DNA of 64,000 nucleotides from Unio delphinus (lineage: Eukaryota; Mollusca; Bivalvia; Unionida; Unionidae): assembly GCA_029339505.1 (NCBI GenBank), contig JAQISU010000123.1:2013001-2077000 (forward strand), written 5' to 3'. Positions within the stretch are counted from its first letter, which is position 1. The number at the start of each line of letters is the position of its first letter. This document shows, in pieces, positions 1 to 11,392 of the stretch. The position numbers were made by a program, and so were the translations under genes. The notes under the pieces were generated by a model. The model saw only the letters and a program-made list of their open reading frames with translations, did no database searches and had not been told where the DNA came from.

Positions 1-255
1 CTCTGTGGTAGTGTGTTCTCCTGTCTTTGCCTTGAAATGGTAAGATTCCTGATAGTGTTCTCATGGGTTGATGTCTCTGTGGTAGTATGTTCTCCTGTCT
101 TTGTCTTAAGATGGTAGGATTTCTGATAAGTGTTCTCATGGGTTGATGTCTCTGTGGTAGTGTGTTCTCCTGTCTTTGCCTTGAAATGGTAAGATTCCTG
201 ATAAGTGTTCTCATGGGTTGATGTCCCTGTGGTAGTGTGTTCTCCTGTCTTTGTC
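1..255. repeat. Minisatellite, unit about 75 bp, 3.4 copies, cut by the window edge
   Basis: Three near-identical units beginning CTCTGTGGTAGTGTGTTCTC start at about 1, 75 and 150, and a fourth partial copy starts near 225. Differences are single bases and one 1-bp indel. The array continues off the left edge. No coding potential is seen. Confidence 0.9.
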
Positions 256-439
256 ATAATACTGTGCTTTATTGCATAACATTGCTACCAGTAATTTATT
301 ATCAGTGTAAAACAGTTATACTTGTTTCTGAGTTTAATATTGCTATTTACAATATGCACTGAAATTCTTCAGATTAAAAAAAGCGTTTAAGGAATGTAGT
401 TTTGTTTGGTGTTTTATGATACATCAGCACAAGCAGGCT

Positions 440-587
440 ATTTTATGCTAGTCCTTTCGATTCAAGTATCTTGCCCAAGTACATGCCATGGTATCCAGCC
501 TGTGTTAATGCAATGGTGGGATTCAAACCTGTACCCTTTTTGTAGCAAGTCAGCTTGCTAACTGCTAAGCCACTGTGGTGTGCTCAG
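440..587 (-). mobile_element. Decayed tRNA-derived SINE (family SINE-3), minus strand
   Basis: On the minus strand a tRNA-like head carries a box A-like GTGGCTTAGCAGTTAGC (about 557-573) and a box B-like GGTTTGAATCCC (518-529). A body containing CTTGGGCAAGATACTT follows, a block common in animal tRNA SINEs. No clear target-site duplication is visible, so the copy looks old. The remaining sequence in 256-1075 holds nothing I recognise. Confidence 0.6.
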
Positions 588-1075
588 GAATGAAGTAAAA
601 CACCCACAAAATTATGAATTCTGACATAAGTTGTATATTGAATGAAACATGTATGATATGTGGATAATGCTTGCAGATGTGGTTACCATTGATAATGTAT
701 TGGTGAACTATGTATTGCATATCTGTATGCAATAACAGAAAAACCTGTCTTAATAAATGTCTTAATAAACAACTCCTAATGATGGACACAAGCTTATTAT
801 GGACAACATTTAGCTGTTGGAAAGTGATCCATTGACAGGTGGTATGCTTTAGTGGTTTACAGTGATACGTTAATTATTGGTTTATCTGTTCACCTATGTC
901 TCCCATGATTTATAGATTGGGTATAACACAGGCCCTTTTTTGCAATCTCCCATTTGTACAAATATGTTCTAAGACCCCAAAGAGTTTGTATGTAAATGCA
1001 TAAATAAATACTGACACAGCAAACATTGGTTTCACCGTCTTGGTATATGCAGATTGTACACACGATTCGGAGTTT

Positions 1076-2299
1076 GGATGATGTGTATTCTATATCATAA
1101 ATAAACATCTTACTGATTTTGATGATGTGTATACTATGTCATAAGGAAACATCTTACTGATTGGATGCTGTGTACACTATGTGATAAGGGAACATCTTAC
1201 TGATTTGGATGCTGTGTATACTATGTCATAAGGAAACATCTTACTGATTTGATGCTGCATATACTATGTCATAAGGAAACATCTTACTGATTGGATGCTG
1301 TGTATACTATGTGATAAGGGAACATCTTACTGATTTGGATGCTGTGTATGCTATGTCATAAGGAAACATCTTACTGATTGGGTGTTGTGTATACTATGTC
1401 ATAAGGAAACATCTTACTGATTTGAATGATGTGTATACTATGTCATAAAGAAACATTTTACTGATTGGATGCTGTGTATATTTTGTCATAAGGGCACATC
1501 TTACCTATTTGGATGCTCTGTATACTGTGTCATAAGGAAACATCTTACTGATTGGATTCTGTGTATACTGTGTCATAAGGAAACATCTTACTGATTGGAT
1601 GCTGTGTATACTATGTCATAAGGAAACATCTTACTGATTGGATGCTGAGTATACTATGTCATAAGGAAACATCTTACTGATTTGAATGATGTGTATACTA
1701 TGTCATAAAGAAATATCTTACTGATTGGATGCTGTGTATACGTTGTCATAAGGGAACATCTTACTTATTTGGATGCTGTGTATACTATGTCATAAGGAAA
1801 CATCTTACTGATTTGGATGCTGTGTATACTTTGTCATAAGAAAACATCTTACTGATTTTGATGCTGTGTATACTATGTCATAAGAAAACTTAATACTGAT
1901 TGGATGCTGTGTACACTATGTGATAAGGGAACATCTTACTGATAGGATGCTGTGTATACTATGTCATAAGGAAACATCTTACTGATTTGGATGCTGTGTA
2001 TACTATGTCATAAGGAAACATCTTACTGATTGGATGCTGTGTATACTATGTCATAAGGAAACATCTTACTGATTGGATGCTGTGTATACTATGTCATAAG
2101 GAAACATCTTACTGATTTTGATGATGTGTATACTATGTCATAAGGAAACATCTTACTGATTGGATGCTGTGTATACTATGTGATAAGGGAACATCTTACT
2201 GATTTGGATGCTGTGTATAATATGTCATAAGGAAACATCTTACTGATTTGGATGCTGTGTATACTATGTCATATGCAAATATCTTACTGATTTGGATGA
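1076..2299. repeat. Minisatellite, unit about 43 bp, about 28 copies
   Basis: Units such as GATGCTGTGTATACTATGTC followed by ATAAGGAAACATCTTACTGA repeat about 28 times. The junction length varies (GATTG, GATTTG, GATTTTG). Variants such as GTGATAAGGG recur at spaced positions, suggesting higher-order duplication of blocks. The array lies 5' of the first visible exon and is probably intronic. Confidence 0.95.
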
Positions 2300-2832
2300 A
2301 CTATTTTTTTAAATTAGTATCTTTACGTGGATATCTAAGTTTGTAGTGTTTAAAAAGAGAAAAGTATCCTTGCCAGATCTCAGGCTTACTGCTATTTACT
2401 TTACAACCTTAGGCAATACCATCACCTCCTGAATCACGAAAACAGGACTTCCAGTCCATGATATTAAACTGTAACATCATCTGTGACAATATATCATAGC
2501 AACAGTAATGTTCTAATTACTTTTTTAACCTGGGGCATCACCACTGCCATTCATCCCTGCCATAGCACCTGTGTCCCCCACAGGGATGATACACATTTTG
2601 TAAACTTCTTTGATGCTTCAAATTATATATTGAAGTCTCTTAAAATGTATTGGAGGAGTTAGCCTCATTGCAATTGCAGAGACATTAAGGCTTATTTAAT
2701 CTTTTACTTTAATTTTCTTCTTCAGAAAAGCAATGTGACAAACAAATTGTCCATAACTAGGAATAGAAAGATACTTTAAGAAAGCATTTTGATGGAAGAA
2801 TTTTGAATGTTTCTCATTTCTTTAATTGTCAG
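2300..2832. other. Probable intron end, no feature
   Basis: AT-rich sequence leading to a splice acceptor (TTTAATTGTCAG, ending 2832). No ORF, RNA gene or repeat was recognised. Confidence 0.5.
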
Positions 2833-2972
2833 ATGATTTTGATGTCATGTCACATGGTATATTTCAGTTGACTGGTGCTGATAACACAGGGGAGTCTACC
2901 ATGAGCAAGTCCCAGCTTCTCCATTCCAGTGATGGGGAGTTTGACACGGCCATACAGGGCATGAACCTCAAG
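2833..2972 (+). CDS. Internal exon A of a large unidentified coiled-coil/disordered protein gene
   Basis: The exon is bounded by acceptor TTTAATTGTCAG (ending 2832) and donor AAG|GTAGTC (GT at 2973-2974). It starts in phase 1 and ends in phase 0, giving about 46 codons. The peptide begins DDFDVMSHGIFQLTGADN and ends ...DTAIQGMNLK. It is Ser/Asp-rich with no recognised domain. A methionine (codon at 2848-2850) lies inside, but the reading frame is open back into the acceptor, so this is probably an internal exon. It joins the next proposed exon (6879) in phase 0 across a 3.9 kb intron. The upstream partner exon was not found in the window. A short spurious ORF cannot be fully excluded, but two good splice sites and the phase match support it. 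Confidence 0.65.
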
Positions 2973-4190
2973 GTAGTCTTAGAGACAAAATTGTGTTGGG
3001 GTGAGGGGTATTGTTACTTGTCTCTATTTTGTACATTTTACTGCAGTTTTGAAATATTGGTATGAATTTACAAAATGACATATAGGTAATATTAGGTTAG
3101 AGCCATGACATTCCATCCAGCGTTATGCAGAGTGACACTTTCCACGACCCTCAAGAATTTTATATATTTCTTGATCTATGCACATATGCCTATGCATCCA
3201 CTGAAGTTTTGTGTCAAGTCCATTTGGAATGTCATTTGTATTCCATGAATTTTTAAGTAAAGGAGTTTCTTCATCAGATATATTACATTGTGATAATTTT
3301 CTGCAACCTCCAAATCCAGCCATTCCATGAAAACAAAAATCATAAATCTGTCTATATTATGCAAAGGGAAGCAACTCATACAAGTTAACTTCACAATATA
3401 CCCACTAGGTGGCCACCAATATATTCACTGCCATATGCTTATGTGTACTCCAGATATTCCAGTTAAATTTTATAATTGAATACAGTAGAGTTGTTTATGA
3501 GTCTCATCAGGGATATCGAGATGAACTCTCTAACTGCCATAAAAATACAAAATAGTGTCAGAATATACTCTAACTGTAAATACCTTAATTGTATCATGAG
3601 TGATCCTCCATTACTGACACAGTTATAACATCATAACATATTGTTTCCATGAATATAGTAGAAAGCTGATGTGATTCCAATAAAGTTTTGTAATTCCATA
3701 TGACCAGTAAGGCCTAGTTGTTGATATATCAAGGAGTAGAAATGGCATTTGTTTATTGTATTCCCACTTCGAATAGGACTCAATGCCCAGTAATGATGTG
3801 TGATTGTCCACAAACAAATATACTCATGGGACATGACAAGTTGCTATCCTATATCGTGTCTGTGTATGAATATGTTAAGAATGTTGGCTCCGACTGACAA
3901 GCCATCTGACTTAGAGCTGAACGTATTATTTGAAAAATGAATTTACTTTAGTGTCCATTTTCATTGGATCACCATGAAACTTGGTAAATGTTATCATCAT
4001 TATCAGTTTTTGTGAGTTATTTATTTCCCCTTCTGTCTTGCAACTAAAAGCAGTGTATGACAAACCTTATGCATCGATCTTGTCTTTGAATTTTTGATGG
4101 ATTACAGTAAATATAATGGTAATCATCTGAAGATGTGTGTATAGACAAAATCACTTCTATGATTATTAGAGTTATTACATGGAGTTTGAT

Positions 4191-4345
4191 TCAATGTTGT
4201 TGTTGTTGATGTAGGGTTTAATGCCAATTTTCAGCACACGATACATGGTGGCCAGTATTAGTGGTGGAGGAAGATCCAGAGAAAACCCATGGGAAGAACC
4301 GTCGACCCACGAGAAGAGACAAGCTTTCTCACATTTCATATTGTT
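4191..4345 (-). mobile_element. SINE-1, minus strand, 5'-truncated
   Basis: Reading the minus strand, the body (GACCCACGAGAAG complement region, CCACCATTAATACTGGCC-like, GTGCTGAAAATTGGCATTAAAC-like) ends in a (CAA)n tail at about 4194-4210. The tRNA-like head is missing. It matches the 3' half of the full copy at 5122-5367. It lies in the intron between exons A and B. Confidence 0.8.
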
Positions 4346-4431
4346 GATTTAATATATGACAGAATCTTATGAAATCAACTGGTTTTAATTTTCAGAGGAT
4401 TACCACAAACATAATCATTTCAAAATGCATA

Positions 4432-4457
4432 AATAAATAAATAAATAAATAAATATG
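4432..4457. repeat. (AAAT)n microsatellite
   Basis: Six or more AAAT/TAAA units in a row within the intron. Confidence 0.9.
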
Positions 4458-5121
4458 TGTTAGAGTATTGCCATTTTTGTCATGCAGTTTTCAGCAGTTT
4501 GCTGTGAAGCTTTTATGTATTATGGCAGTTATCATCAGACTAACATGGATGATCATTTTAAATTGTATTCTGTTATTGACTTACATTTAATTTGTGTTAA
4601 ATTTGATCGAGACTAAACTTTGTTTTACTGATCAGTTATATTTTTGTATACATAATATTTTACAAATGTTTTTCAGATTGCAAGAAACTTTTTTAAATGT
4701 TCTCGGCAAGTGCACTTTTATTTAACCATTCTTGTTGTGATATCTGTTTTTCAAGCTGGCAACTATTCACACATCTAGGTTCTTTAAGCATGACAAAAAT
4801 GGTTGTTAAACTAAATTTGATTAGCACATTGCACCCTGGAATAAGCATTATGGCATAGTTAAACCATCGATAGAGGAAGTTTTACAAATGCTTGTTTAAA
4901 TACAGGCTACCTGGAAAACCCAAAATGTCTTGAGTCCTGGCATGGTTCTTGAAGTTTTCATTCAGCAAATACTGGGTGATAATAGCGATGATGACAATAG
5001 TTTTTAAATTCATGAAGTATATCGGATTACTGTAGCTGGGAAATTGTTAATGGAGATACCAGTGAGTGCTTTTTGAGCCTGAAAAATATGTTAAATACAA
5101 GTCTTATGTACGTGTTGGATG

Positions 5122-5367
5122 GAGGGGCCCTGAGTGGCTGAGTGGTCTAAAGCGCTCGCTGTTACAGATCACTGCCATCTCACCTCTGCATGGGTTTAAG
5201 TCTCAGATTCAGCCAATGTGGGTATGTGAGAAATCTTGCCAGTAGCTTTTCATGGGTTTGTGTTTTTTACAGGGATTTTCCCGGGTTTATCCTTCACCTT
5301 TAATACTGACTGCCATGTATAGCCTATCTTGTGCTGAAAAATGGCGTTGAACCCTACAAAAACAACA
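5122..5367 (+). mobile_element. SINE-1, full length, with 9-bp target-site duplication
   Basis: The tRNA-like head has box A TGGCTGAGTGGTCT and a box B-like GGGTTTAAGTC. A conserved body follows, and the tail is CTACAAAAACAAC. TGTTGGATG occurs at 5113-5121 and again at 5368-5376, immediately flanking the element, which indicates retroposition. Head resembles Leu/Ser tRNAs. The insertion is intronic. Confidence 0.9.
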
Positions 5368-5793
5368 TGTTGGATGAACAAAATAGACATGGCTGTCTCC
5401 CTTTCAGTTGTATTTAAAAATTTAATGTTGAACAAGCATAATAATGAGCCTAATTAAAATGTAGAGAATTTAAAAGTAAATGCAGTTTTTCTATTTTTGT
5501 CAATAAATTTAACCCTGCAAATCATATGTTACAATCCATATCATGGTTGATAAAGAATAATGAATAAAGATGGATACATAAATGAAATTAAGAAATAAAG
5601 ATCTTTATTTGAATACCTCTGTCTGCACAAGCAGACAATGGCATTGATGGCCTAAAGGCCCTAATACATCATTATGGAACAGATAAGAAATCTGGCATGG
5701 GAGTCAGCAAACTAATGATTCAAGACAGTAAATTTTTGTTAATGAAAATTCCATTTTGGGAGTTGATGCATCCAAAGATGGTATCTGTGACCT

Positions 5794-5931
5794 CTGGAAA
5801 ATTGTACATAACAGCTATAAAAAGCAGTTTCCCAACATCTTCAGGCTGATGAAGCTAGCTATCTGGAAATTTGTACATAACAGTTATAAAGACCAGCCTC
5901 CCAACATCTTCAGGCTGATGAAACTAGCCAT
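5794..5931. repeat. Two tandem 69-bp units
   Basis: CTGGAAAATTGTACATAACA starts at 5794 and CTGGAAATTTGTACATAACA at 5863. Both units continue through CCCAACATCTTCAGGCTGAT. The two copies differ at a handful of bases. Confidence 0.85.
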
Positions 5932-6689
5932 GTGAATGCCCCTTTAGAAGGAAGCACATAACAGTTATACACAGATAAGGAACAGAGTATGCTCAGAACA
6001 ATAATTAACAGATTAATGTTTATACAACTAGATGTGACATGTTTAAAGAGTTTGATTTCATTAGAGTTCAAAGAAAGTGGAGCATGAAGAAAGAGACAGA
6101 TTTTGAAGAGTTAGGTTAATATTGAACTATGACCATTTCCTCCTCCACCTCTTTTTCTACTACCCTCTTATTTCAGTGTTCATGTCATTGGTAAGAATTA
6201 CATATAAATACATTATTACTATATGTCTATCTGTAACCTTCATATTGGAAATACAACCATTATGTCAAGTTACTTAAAAAGAGCACAGTGCAGCTTCCAA
6301 AGATGGAAAGACCATCAAGATCATATGGGTATCCTATCACAGATTGTGTATTGTGAACTGTATCAATATGCAACTAAAGTATATTGTTTCACCCCTAGTA
6401 GAGACATTGTTTTATTGATGAAATTTGAGTCCTTTAACAGACTTTAGTTTGGAACACTCATTACTAAAATTAGCAGCTATCTCTTTCCTGCAGAATCATT
6501 TAAAATGCATGTAGATGCAGAAAATGTCCTGGCTTATTTGGTTTTCTCTGCACTGCTGTGCATCCAGGATGCATCTATACTGATAATGTAGGTTTGATCG
6601 TGAATTTTTATAAAATTAAAGTTATTGAATTTTACATATCATGGTGTTTGTGTAGGTTTACTAAAGGAATTGAATTAGTACCATGAGTC

Positions 6690-6845
6690 GTTCTAAGCCA
6701 AGGCTGTTCTTACACATGGTTAGGTCAATTACTGCAAGCAATGTTAAGTGCTTGGTTCATGGCCATATAAGTGATTGTTAATGTAGGATTCAAACATAAC
6801 CCCTTTTGACCCTGAATTAACTGTGGTCACATTTTAGACCTTGCT
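6690..6845 (-). mobile_element. Possible very decayed SINE relic, minus strand
   Basis: GGATTCAAAC followed downstream by AACTGTGGTCAC resembles the minus-strand box B and head order of the SINE at 440-587. The similarity is weak and no target duplication is visible. Confidence 0.25.
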
Positions 6846-6878
6846 GTTTCTTTTGATAATATTTTATTTATTTTTCAG

Positions 6879-7070
6879 TCCCTGCTGGATACCATCTCCA
6901 TGCTCCAGAAGGAAATGGCAAGGGAACAGGAGAACTTCAACTCCCTCAACAGGGAGCTCGCTGGACATAAGAAGAACTCTGGACAGTACAAACAGATATC
7001 GCATGAGCTGACCCAGTCACAGGAACGCCTCACACAGCTTATGAACAGAAGCATGAAGTGCTTTACTCAG
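6879..7070 (+). CDS. Internal exon B: predicted coiled-coil segment of the large unidentified protein
   Basis: The acceptor is ATTTATTTTTCAG (ending 6878). The donor is CAG|GTCCCA (GT at 7071), which departs from the consensus after GT. The exon is 192 bp, phase 0 at both ends, 64 codons, so it could be skipped without a frameshift. The peptide runs SLLDTISMLQKEMAREQENF and ends ...LTQLMNRSMKCFTQ. Leu/Ile/Met spacing and high Glu/Gln/Lys content fit an alpha-helical coiled coil over most of its length. Reading through the donor reaches a stop at 7184. A competing GT at 7058 would give phase 2 and not fit exon C. The coiled coil suggests self-association or partner binding; no family was recognised. 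Confidence 0.75.
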
Positions 7071-7206
7071 GTCCCAAGAAAATATATTGTACATTATAAT
7101 CTTTTTTGCATGCAGTGGAGGACATGGAAGTTGCATTATTTATATGTTACACTTTTATCAGCAATTTTTTACTTTGAATCCTGAGGTGGAATAATTTGGA
7201 CCATGA

Positions 7207-7210
<4 letters not shown>

Positions 7211-7264
<54 letters not shown>
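7211..7264. repeat. (TA)n microsatellite, left of a DNA transposon
   Basis: An uninterrupted TA run abuts the left end of the pogo/Tigger-like element. A similar run resumes on the other side near 8123, so the element appears to have landed inside one TA tract. Confidence 0.95.
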
Positions 7265-7267
<3 letters not shown>

Positions 7268-8116
7268 TGAACTCCACTTAACTGCACATCGGTTAACTGA
7301 ACACGCCGGATAACTGCATGTAGTCACGCCAGTCCCATTATTTCCCAATACTTTTCAATGGGAACAAACTTCGGATAACTGCATTTTGCTTAAATGTACA
7401 CTCCGTATAATAGCACGATAAATTTCTGCCCGTGGCACATTATTCAATACAATTTTACTCTGGTTAACTGCACAATGTATATTCATGATCAGTTATTGCC
7501 AGTCCACTGCTGTAGCGCTTCAAATAAGCCAACAATTAAGATGGTAAATGTGACATTGTAAATGATTGACGTGTAAAGGATGCCTTAGGTGGTATATACA
7601 TGTATATCTATGCCCACTAAGGAGCAATAGCATGGGAAAAATCATAGTACAGCATGGGAAACATTGCTCTAAACCGTTTGGGTTTGAATGATTTCAAACC
7701 AAAAAATGGATGGTTGGAAAGATGGAAAATGCGCAACGAAATTCAATTTAAATGACAACACGGCGAAAAACAGTATCCAGACGACTTTGGAGCTGAACGC
7801 TTTTTCTGTCGGAGATGACCCATCAATGTCTGACAGCAGTTTTCGAATAACAAACGATTTATAGAATGTCTTGAAATTCACTATAATTCCTTGATTGAGT
7901 GGTTGAATCAGTGAAATTGTGTTTGGAGGAAGGAAAACAAGCTTAACATTTAAGTAAAAGTTGAAAGAGTTGATTCTAGTTTTAATTTATTCTTCACATA
8001 TATTCGTGCCGTGCTGATTTAAAGCTGTACTGTACCATACTTCGGTTAACTGCACACTCCGGTTAACTACACAGTCTCGTGATGGGCCCGAGGGTGTGCT
8101 GTTAACCGAAGTCGAC

Positions 8117-8118
<2 letters not shown>
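7265..8118 (+). mobile_element. Decayed pogo/Tigger-like DNA transposon (about 854 bp)
   Basis: The left end starts CATTGAACTCCACTTAACTG and the right end reads inward CAGTCGACTTCGGTTAACAG. Over 24 bp the two termini agree at 17 positions. Further GGTTAACTGCACA-like motifs lie inside both ends. Insertion is in a TA tract, as expected for Tc1/mariner-pogo elements. At 7678-7752 the plus strand encodes NDFKPKNGWLERWKMRNEI, which I recognise as the CENP-B-type helix-turn-helix of pogo/Tigger transposases; it then hits a stop at 7753. No other intact transposase segment was recognised, so this is a dead, internally deleted copy. It lies in the intron between exons B and C. Confidence 0.8.

Positions 8119-8120
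<2 letters not shown>

Positions 8121-8177
<57 letters not shown>
8121..8177. repeat. (TA)n microsatellite, right of the transposon
   Basis: TGTATATA... run immediately after the right terminus. Both strands read as repetitive Tyr/Ile codons, which are not coding. Confidence 0.95.
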
Positions 8178-8181
<4 letters not shown>

Positions 8182-8324
8182 ATTGTTCACATTCAGTTCA
8201 GGTAAAATCATGGGTAACAGGTGAGCAAGTGAGACTGAAATGGGAAAAATTGACTACTTTGGTATTATATGGAATGGCTAAAAACTTAGTAATAAATACT
8301 GTAAACTGTTTGCATTATGACAAC

Positions 8325-8470
8325 AAAAAGCTTAGTTACTGTTGCATTATAACCCCATGAAAGCTTATTTACTGTTGTATCATGATCACATAAAAGCTTA
8401 GTTTTAGCCACATCATGACCATGTAGAAGTTTAGTTTCTGTTGCATCATGATCACATTAAAGCTTAGTTA
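8325..8470. repeat. Degenerate tandem repeat, unit about 38-40 bp
   Basis: AAAGCTTAGTTACTGTTGCA-like units recur about four times with variants (AAAGCTTATTTACTGTTGTA, AGAAGTTTAGTTTCTGTTGC). The rest of 8471-8884 shows nothing. Confidence 0.7.
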
Positions 8471-8884
8471 CTTTATTCTTTGATGGTAATACTATTAGGC
8501 CAGCCAAATATATTTTGCAAAACTTGTGTGGATAGGCAAGTTCATGCAGGCTAATTACGGTTCTGAAGTTGAAAATTTGATAAATCAGTATTTTATTAAC
8601 CTTCAGGAATTTATTGATGACTGATAGATTTTGCAATAGATTTGTTTTATGAATAATTGGTTTAACTATAGGAACCAAATTTTACTTCAAGAAAAAAGTT
8701 GGTAACTAGTGTTTTAAATGTTTAAAAATTTGCAGTCTTCTGGAACAATAAAATAATTGACAAATATTTTCCTTAACACTTTTTTGGTAAACTACAATAC
8801 ATTATGAATGCTTGCATTGGTCAGGCCTTGGTAAGAAAGGGGGTTGGTTTATCTTGGAAACTCTCCTGTTGTGTAATACTTTCC

Positions 8885-9315
8885 TAAAGTGTCAATTGTC
8901 TTGGGCATGGGTATATTGTGTGGATGGACTTTGTCTTGGGCATGGTCAAATGATGAGGATGGACTTATCCTTGGGCATGGGCACATCATGTGGATGGACT
9001 TTGTCTTGGGCATGGTCAAATGATGAGGATGGACTTATCCTTGGGCATGGGCACATCATGTGGATGGTCTTTGTATTGGGCATAGGCTCATTATTTGCAT
9101 TAACATGGTTTTGGGGACGGTCATATCATGTGAATGAACTTAGCCTTGGCCATTGGCATATTGTGTACATGAACTTAGCTAGGCACATCATATAGATGAA
9201 CTTAACATTGGGCATAGGCATATTTTGTGGATGAACTTAACCTTGGCCATTGGCATATTGTGTAGATGAACTTAGCTAGGCACATCATATAGATGAACTT
9301 AGCCTTGGGCATATT
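8885..9315. repeat. Degenerate minisatellite, unit about 30 bp, higher-order doublets
   Basis: Variants of CTTGGGCATGGGCACATCAT plus GTGGATGGACTT recur about a dozen times. Near 8930-9067 a two-unit block is duplicated almost exactly. The plus-strand ORF over it (8812-9195) is a repeat artefact. Confidence 0.85.
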
Positions 9316-9665
9316 ATTAGAGGTAATATGATACTGCAAATAGATTACTTGGATGATATGCGTCTTATCCTTGTCATATAAGCGTTAGATTATCTTGTAA
9401 AGGAAAACTTTACTTGAAAGACCATTGCTTTTGGAGACCACCTGTAATATGAAACCAAATGTTTAATGATTAAGTTAGTTTAGTTTTACCTCATAATGTG
9501 ATTTCATTTGAAAGATCACCTTTTGAGGGCTGGGTGAGCAGTAGAATGGTCTCTCAAGACAGGTTTTACAGAACAGGTATTGACAGTTGGCTATTGTACT
9601 TAGTATCTCTTTTGAATGAAGTTGATATGTTTTATTTAAAAACGTTTTGCTGTATTTGTTTACAG

Positions 9666-10872
9666 CAAGGAAATCACCACCAAGGCAAACCAAAGTCAGG
9701 ATCAACAATTCCAAGAAAAAATTCTGTGACCAGCAGTTCAAAACCAGAGCCACTTGTGCAGGTTGTCAGAAGTAATTCCATGCATGAAACTCGAGAATTG
9801 AAAGCAGTCTCAATTCCAGATGTAGATCCAAGCAATGATACTGTCAAACCTGTACTGTTAAGTGTTCCTTCAGCAACTGATACAAGTTCAGCAAACCTGT
9901 CTGCATCCCACATACAAAACCAGTCAGAAGGCCAAATGACACCAAATGCAGTGAATGGGCACAGTGATATTAGTGTAAATATGTCCAATAAAAAGAATGC
10001 AGGTACAGACTCAGATTATAGTACAAATACCTCTTCATGGCAGAATAGTTCAAGGACCATTCTCAATAATGTTGTCAGTGATGGACATAGTTACAAGTTA
10101 CAGAACCATTCTAAAAACACAGAAGACTCTCACACTGGGCCATTGGCCAATGAGACAAAAAAATCCTCAAGTTATACTAGCCCTGAAGGAATACTTTCTA
10201 AACAAGATAATACACACCACATTGCACAGTCTCATACTAAAATAACAGTTAAAAAACCTGCTTCAGCTTCATCAGATACCCGTGACATTCAAAGAAGAGT
10301 TGATAAAGCACAAAACATGCTTTTCAGATCCATGGATACAAGAAATCCAGTTGACTTGAATCAGCAAACTCAAAAAGTCAACCTCTTAGCAGAGATTAAA
10401 ACTTTTGACAAGGAGTTGAAGCCCACAACAACACGCAGTGGGACAGCAGCTCTTACAGAATTGAAACCACATAGTGGAGAGGACAAAACATCTGATGGAA
10501 GAAATAAATTGTTCAGCGAGATTAAACTAAAGAAAGTAAGCACAAATACTGAGGCTAAATTTGTAGAAAAGGTTGAGTCCTTTGAAATAGAAAACTCAAG
10601 CTCTTTTTCACTGAGTACTAGAGAGAAAGAAAACAAAATTTCTGAACTAGTTTGTGATCAGTCTTCATTAGAGCCAGAATTTGAACCTAGTAGCAAACTG
10701 GCTGGTCAAAGAGAGATAACTCTAATAAATGAACAGAATGAGCTGCCAATGGAAGGAAGTTCGTCATCTGAGGAGAATGAAGGAGAGGAAGAAGAGGAGG
10801 CCAAAGAGAAATTTATCACAGAAGCCAAACTGTCTAGTATGCCAGATGCTTATGCTCGAGCACAAACATTGG
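9666..10872 (+). CDS. Large internal exon C: disordered segment with SxIP motif and beta-thymosin/WH2-like motif
   Basis: The acceptor is TTTGTTTACAG (ending 9665) and the donor is TTGG|GTGAGT (GT at 10873). The exon is 1207 bp, starts in phase 0 and ends in phase 1, encoding 402 complete codons. Codon 13 begins S-T-I-P within KSGSTIPRKNS (9702-9713), a good match to the basic/Ser-flanked SxIP motif that binds EB-family microtubule end proteins. Codons 240-257 (10383-10436) read LLAEIKTFDKELKPTTTR, very like the AEI..FDK..LK.T core of beta-thymosin/WH2 actin-monomer-binding motifs. A second, shortened candidate, NKLFSEIKLKKV, lies at 10503-10538. An acidic run (EENEGEEEEEAKEK) follows near codon 370. 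The rest is Ser/Thr/Asn-rich and probably disordered. An association with actin and microtubules is inferred from motifs only. Confidence 0.85.
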
Positions 10873-11141
10873 GTGAGTATTCCTTGAAATGCATTGCCTT
10901 TAAATGTGTACACAATAATGTTGTTGAATTTGGAGAGTTGTATCCCTTTATTTGATGTTGGAAATATTTCATGCTGTAATGAGTTTTGTCATAAAAACAA
11001 GTTTAAAATTGTTCTTTGTATGGCTTATTGGCAGATATTAGACATAAATTATAAATATATTCATGACTTTTTGATGAGTGATGGCATTTTCAAGTATTGA
11101 AAGACCAGTATATGTCATCTTTTGTTGTCATCTTACATTGT
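10873..11141. other. Start of a 15.7 kb intron
   Basis: Follows a consensus donor. It contains in-frame stops and no recognised elements before the SINE at about 11142. Confidence 0.6.
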
Positions 11142-11392
11142 GTTATGGGTCCCCAAGTGACAGATTAATGTGCTCACTGTTACATATCACTGCTATCATA
11201 CTTCTCTGTGTATGTTGACTCTCAGGCTCAGCCAATGTAGTTCTGTGAGAAAGCTTGCCAGTAGTTTCTCATGGGTCGGTGGTTCTTTCTGGGGTTTTCC
11301 TGGGTTCTTCCTCTACCATTAATACTAGCCACCATGTTTAGCCTATATTGTGCTGAAAAATGGCATTAAAACCAATAAAAAATAACAAATTT
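11142..11392 (+). mobile_element. SINE-1, diverged copy next to the 28-bp array
   Basis: The head is eroded (GGGTCCCCAAGTGACAGA, then CACTGTTACATATCACTGC). The body and the GTGCTGAAAAATGGCATTAA end are clear. The tail AATAACAAATTTATGGCATCC runs straight into the 28-bp minisatellite. Confidence 0.8.

Noticed and set aside
8812..9195. 127-codon plus-strand frame with Trp/Gly repeats
   Set aside because: It lies entirely on a degenerate 30-bp tandem repeat.
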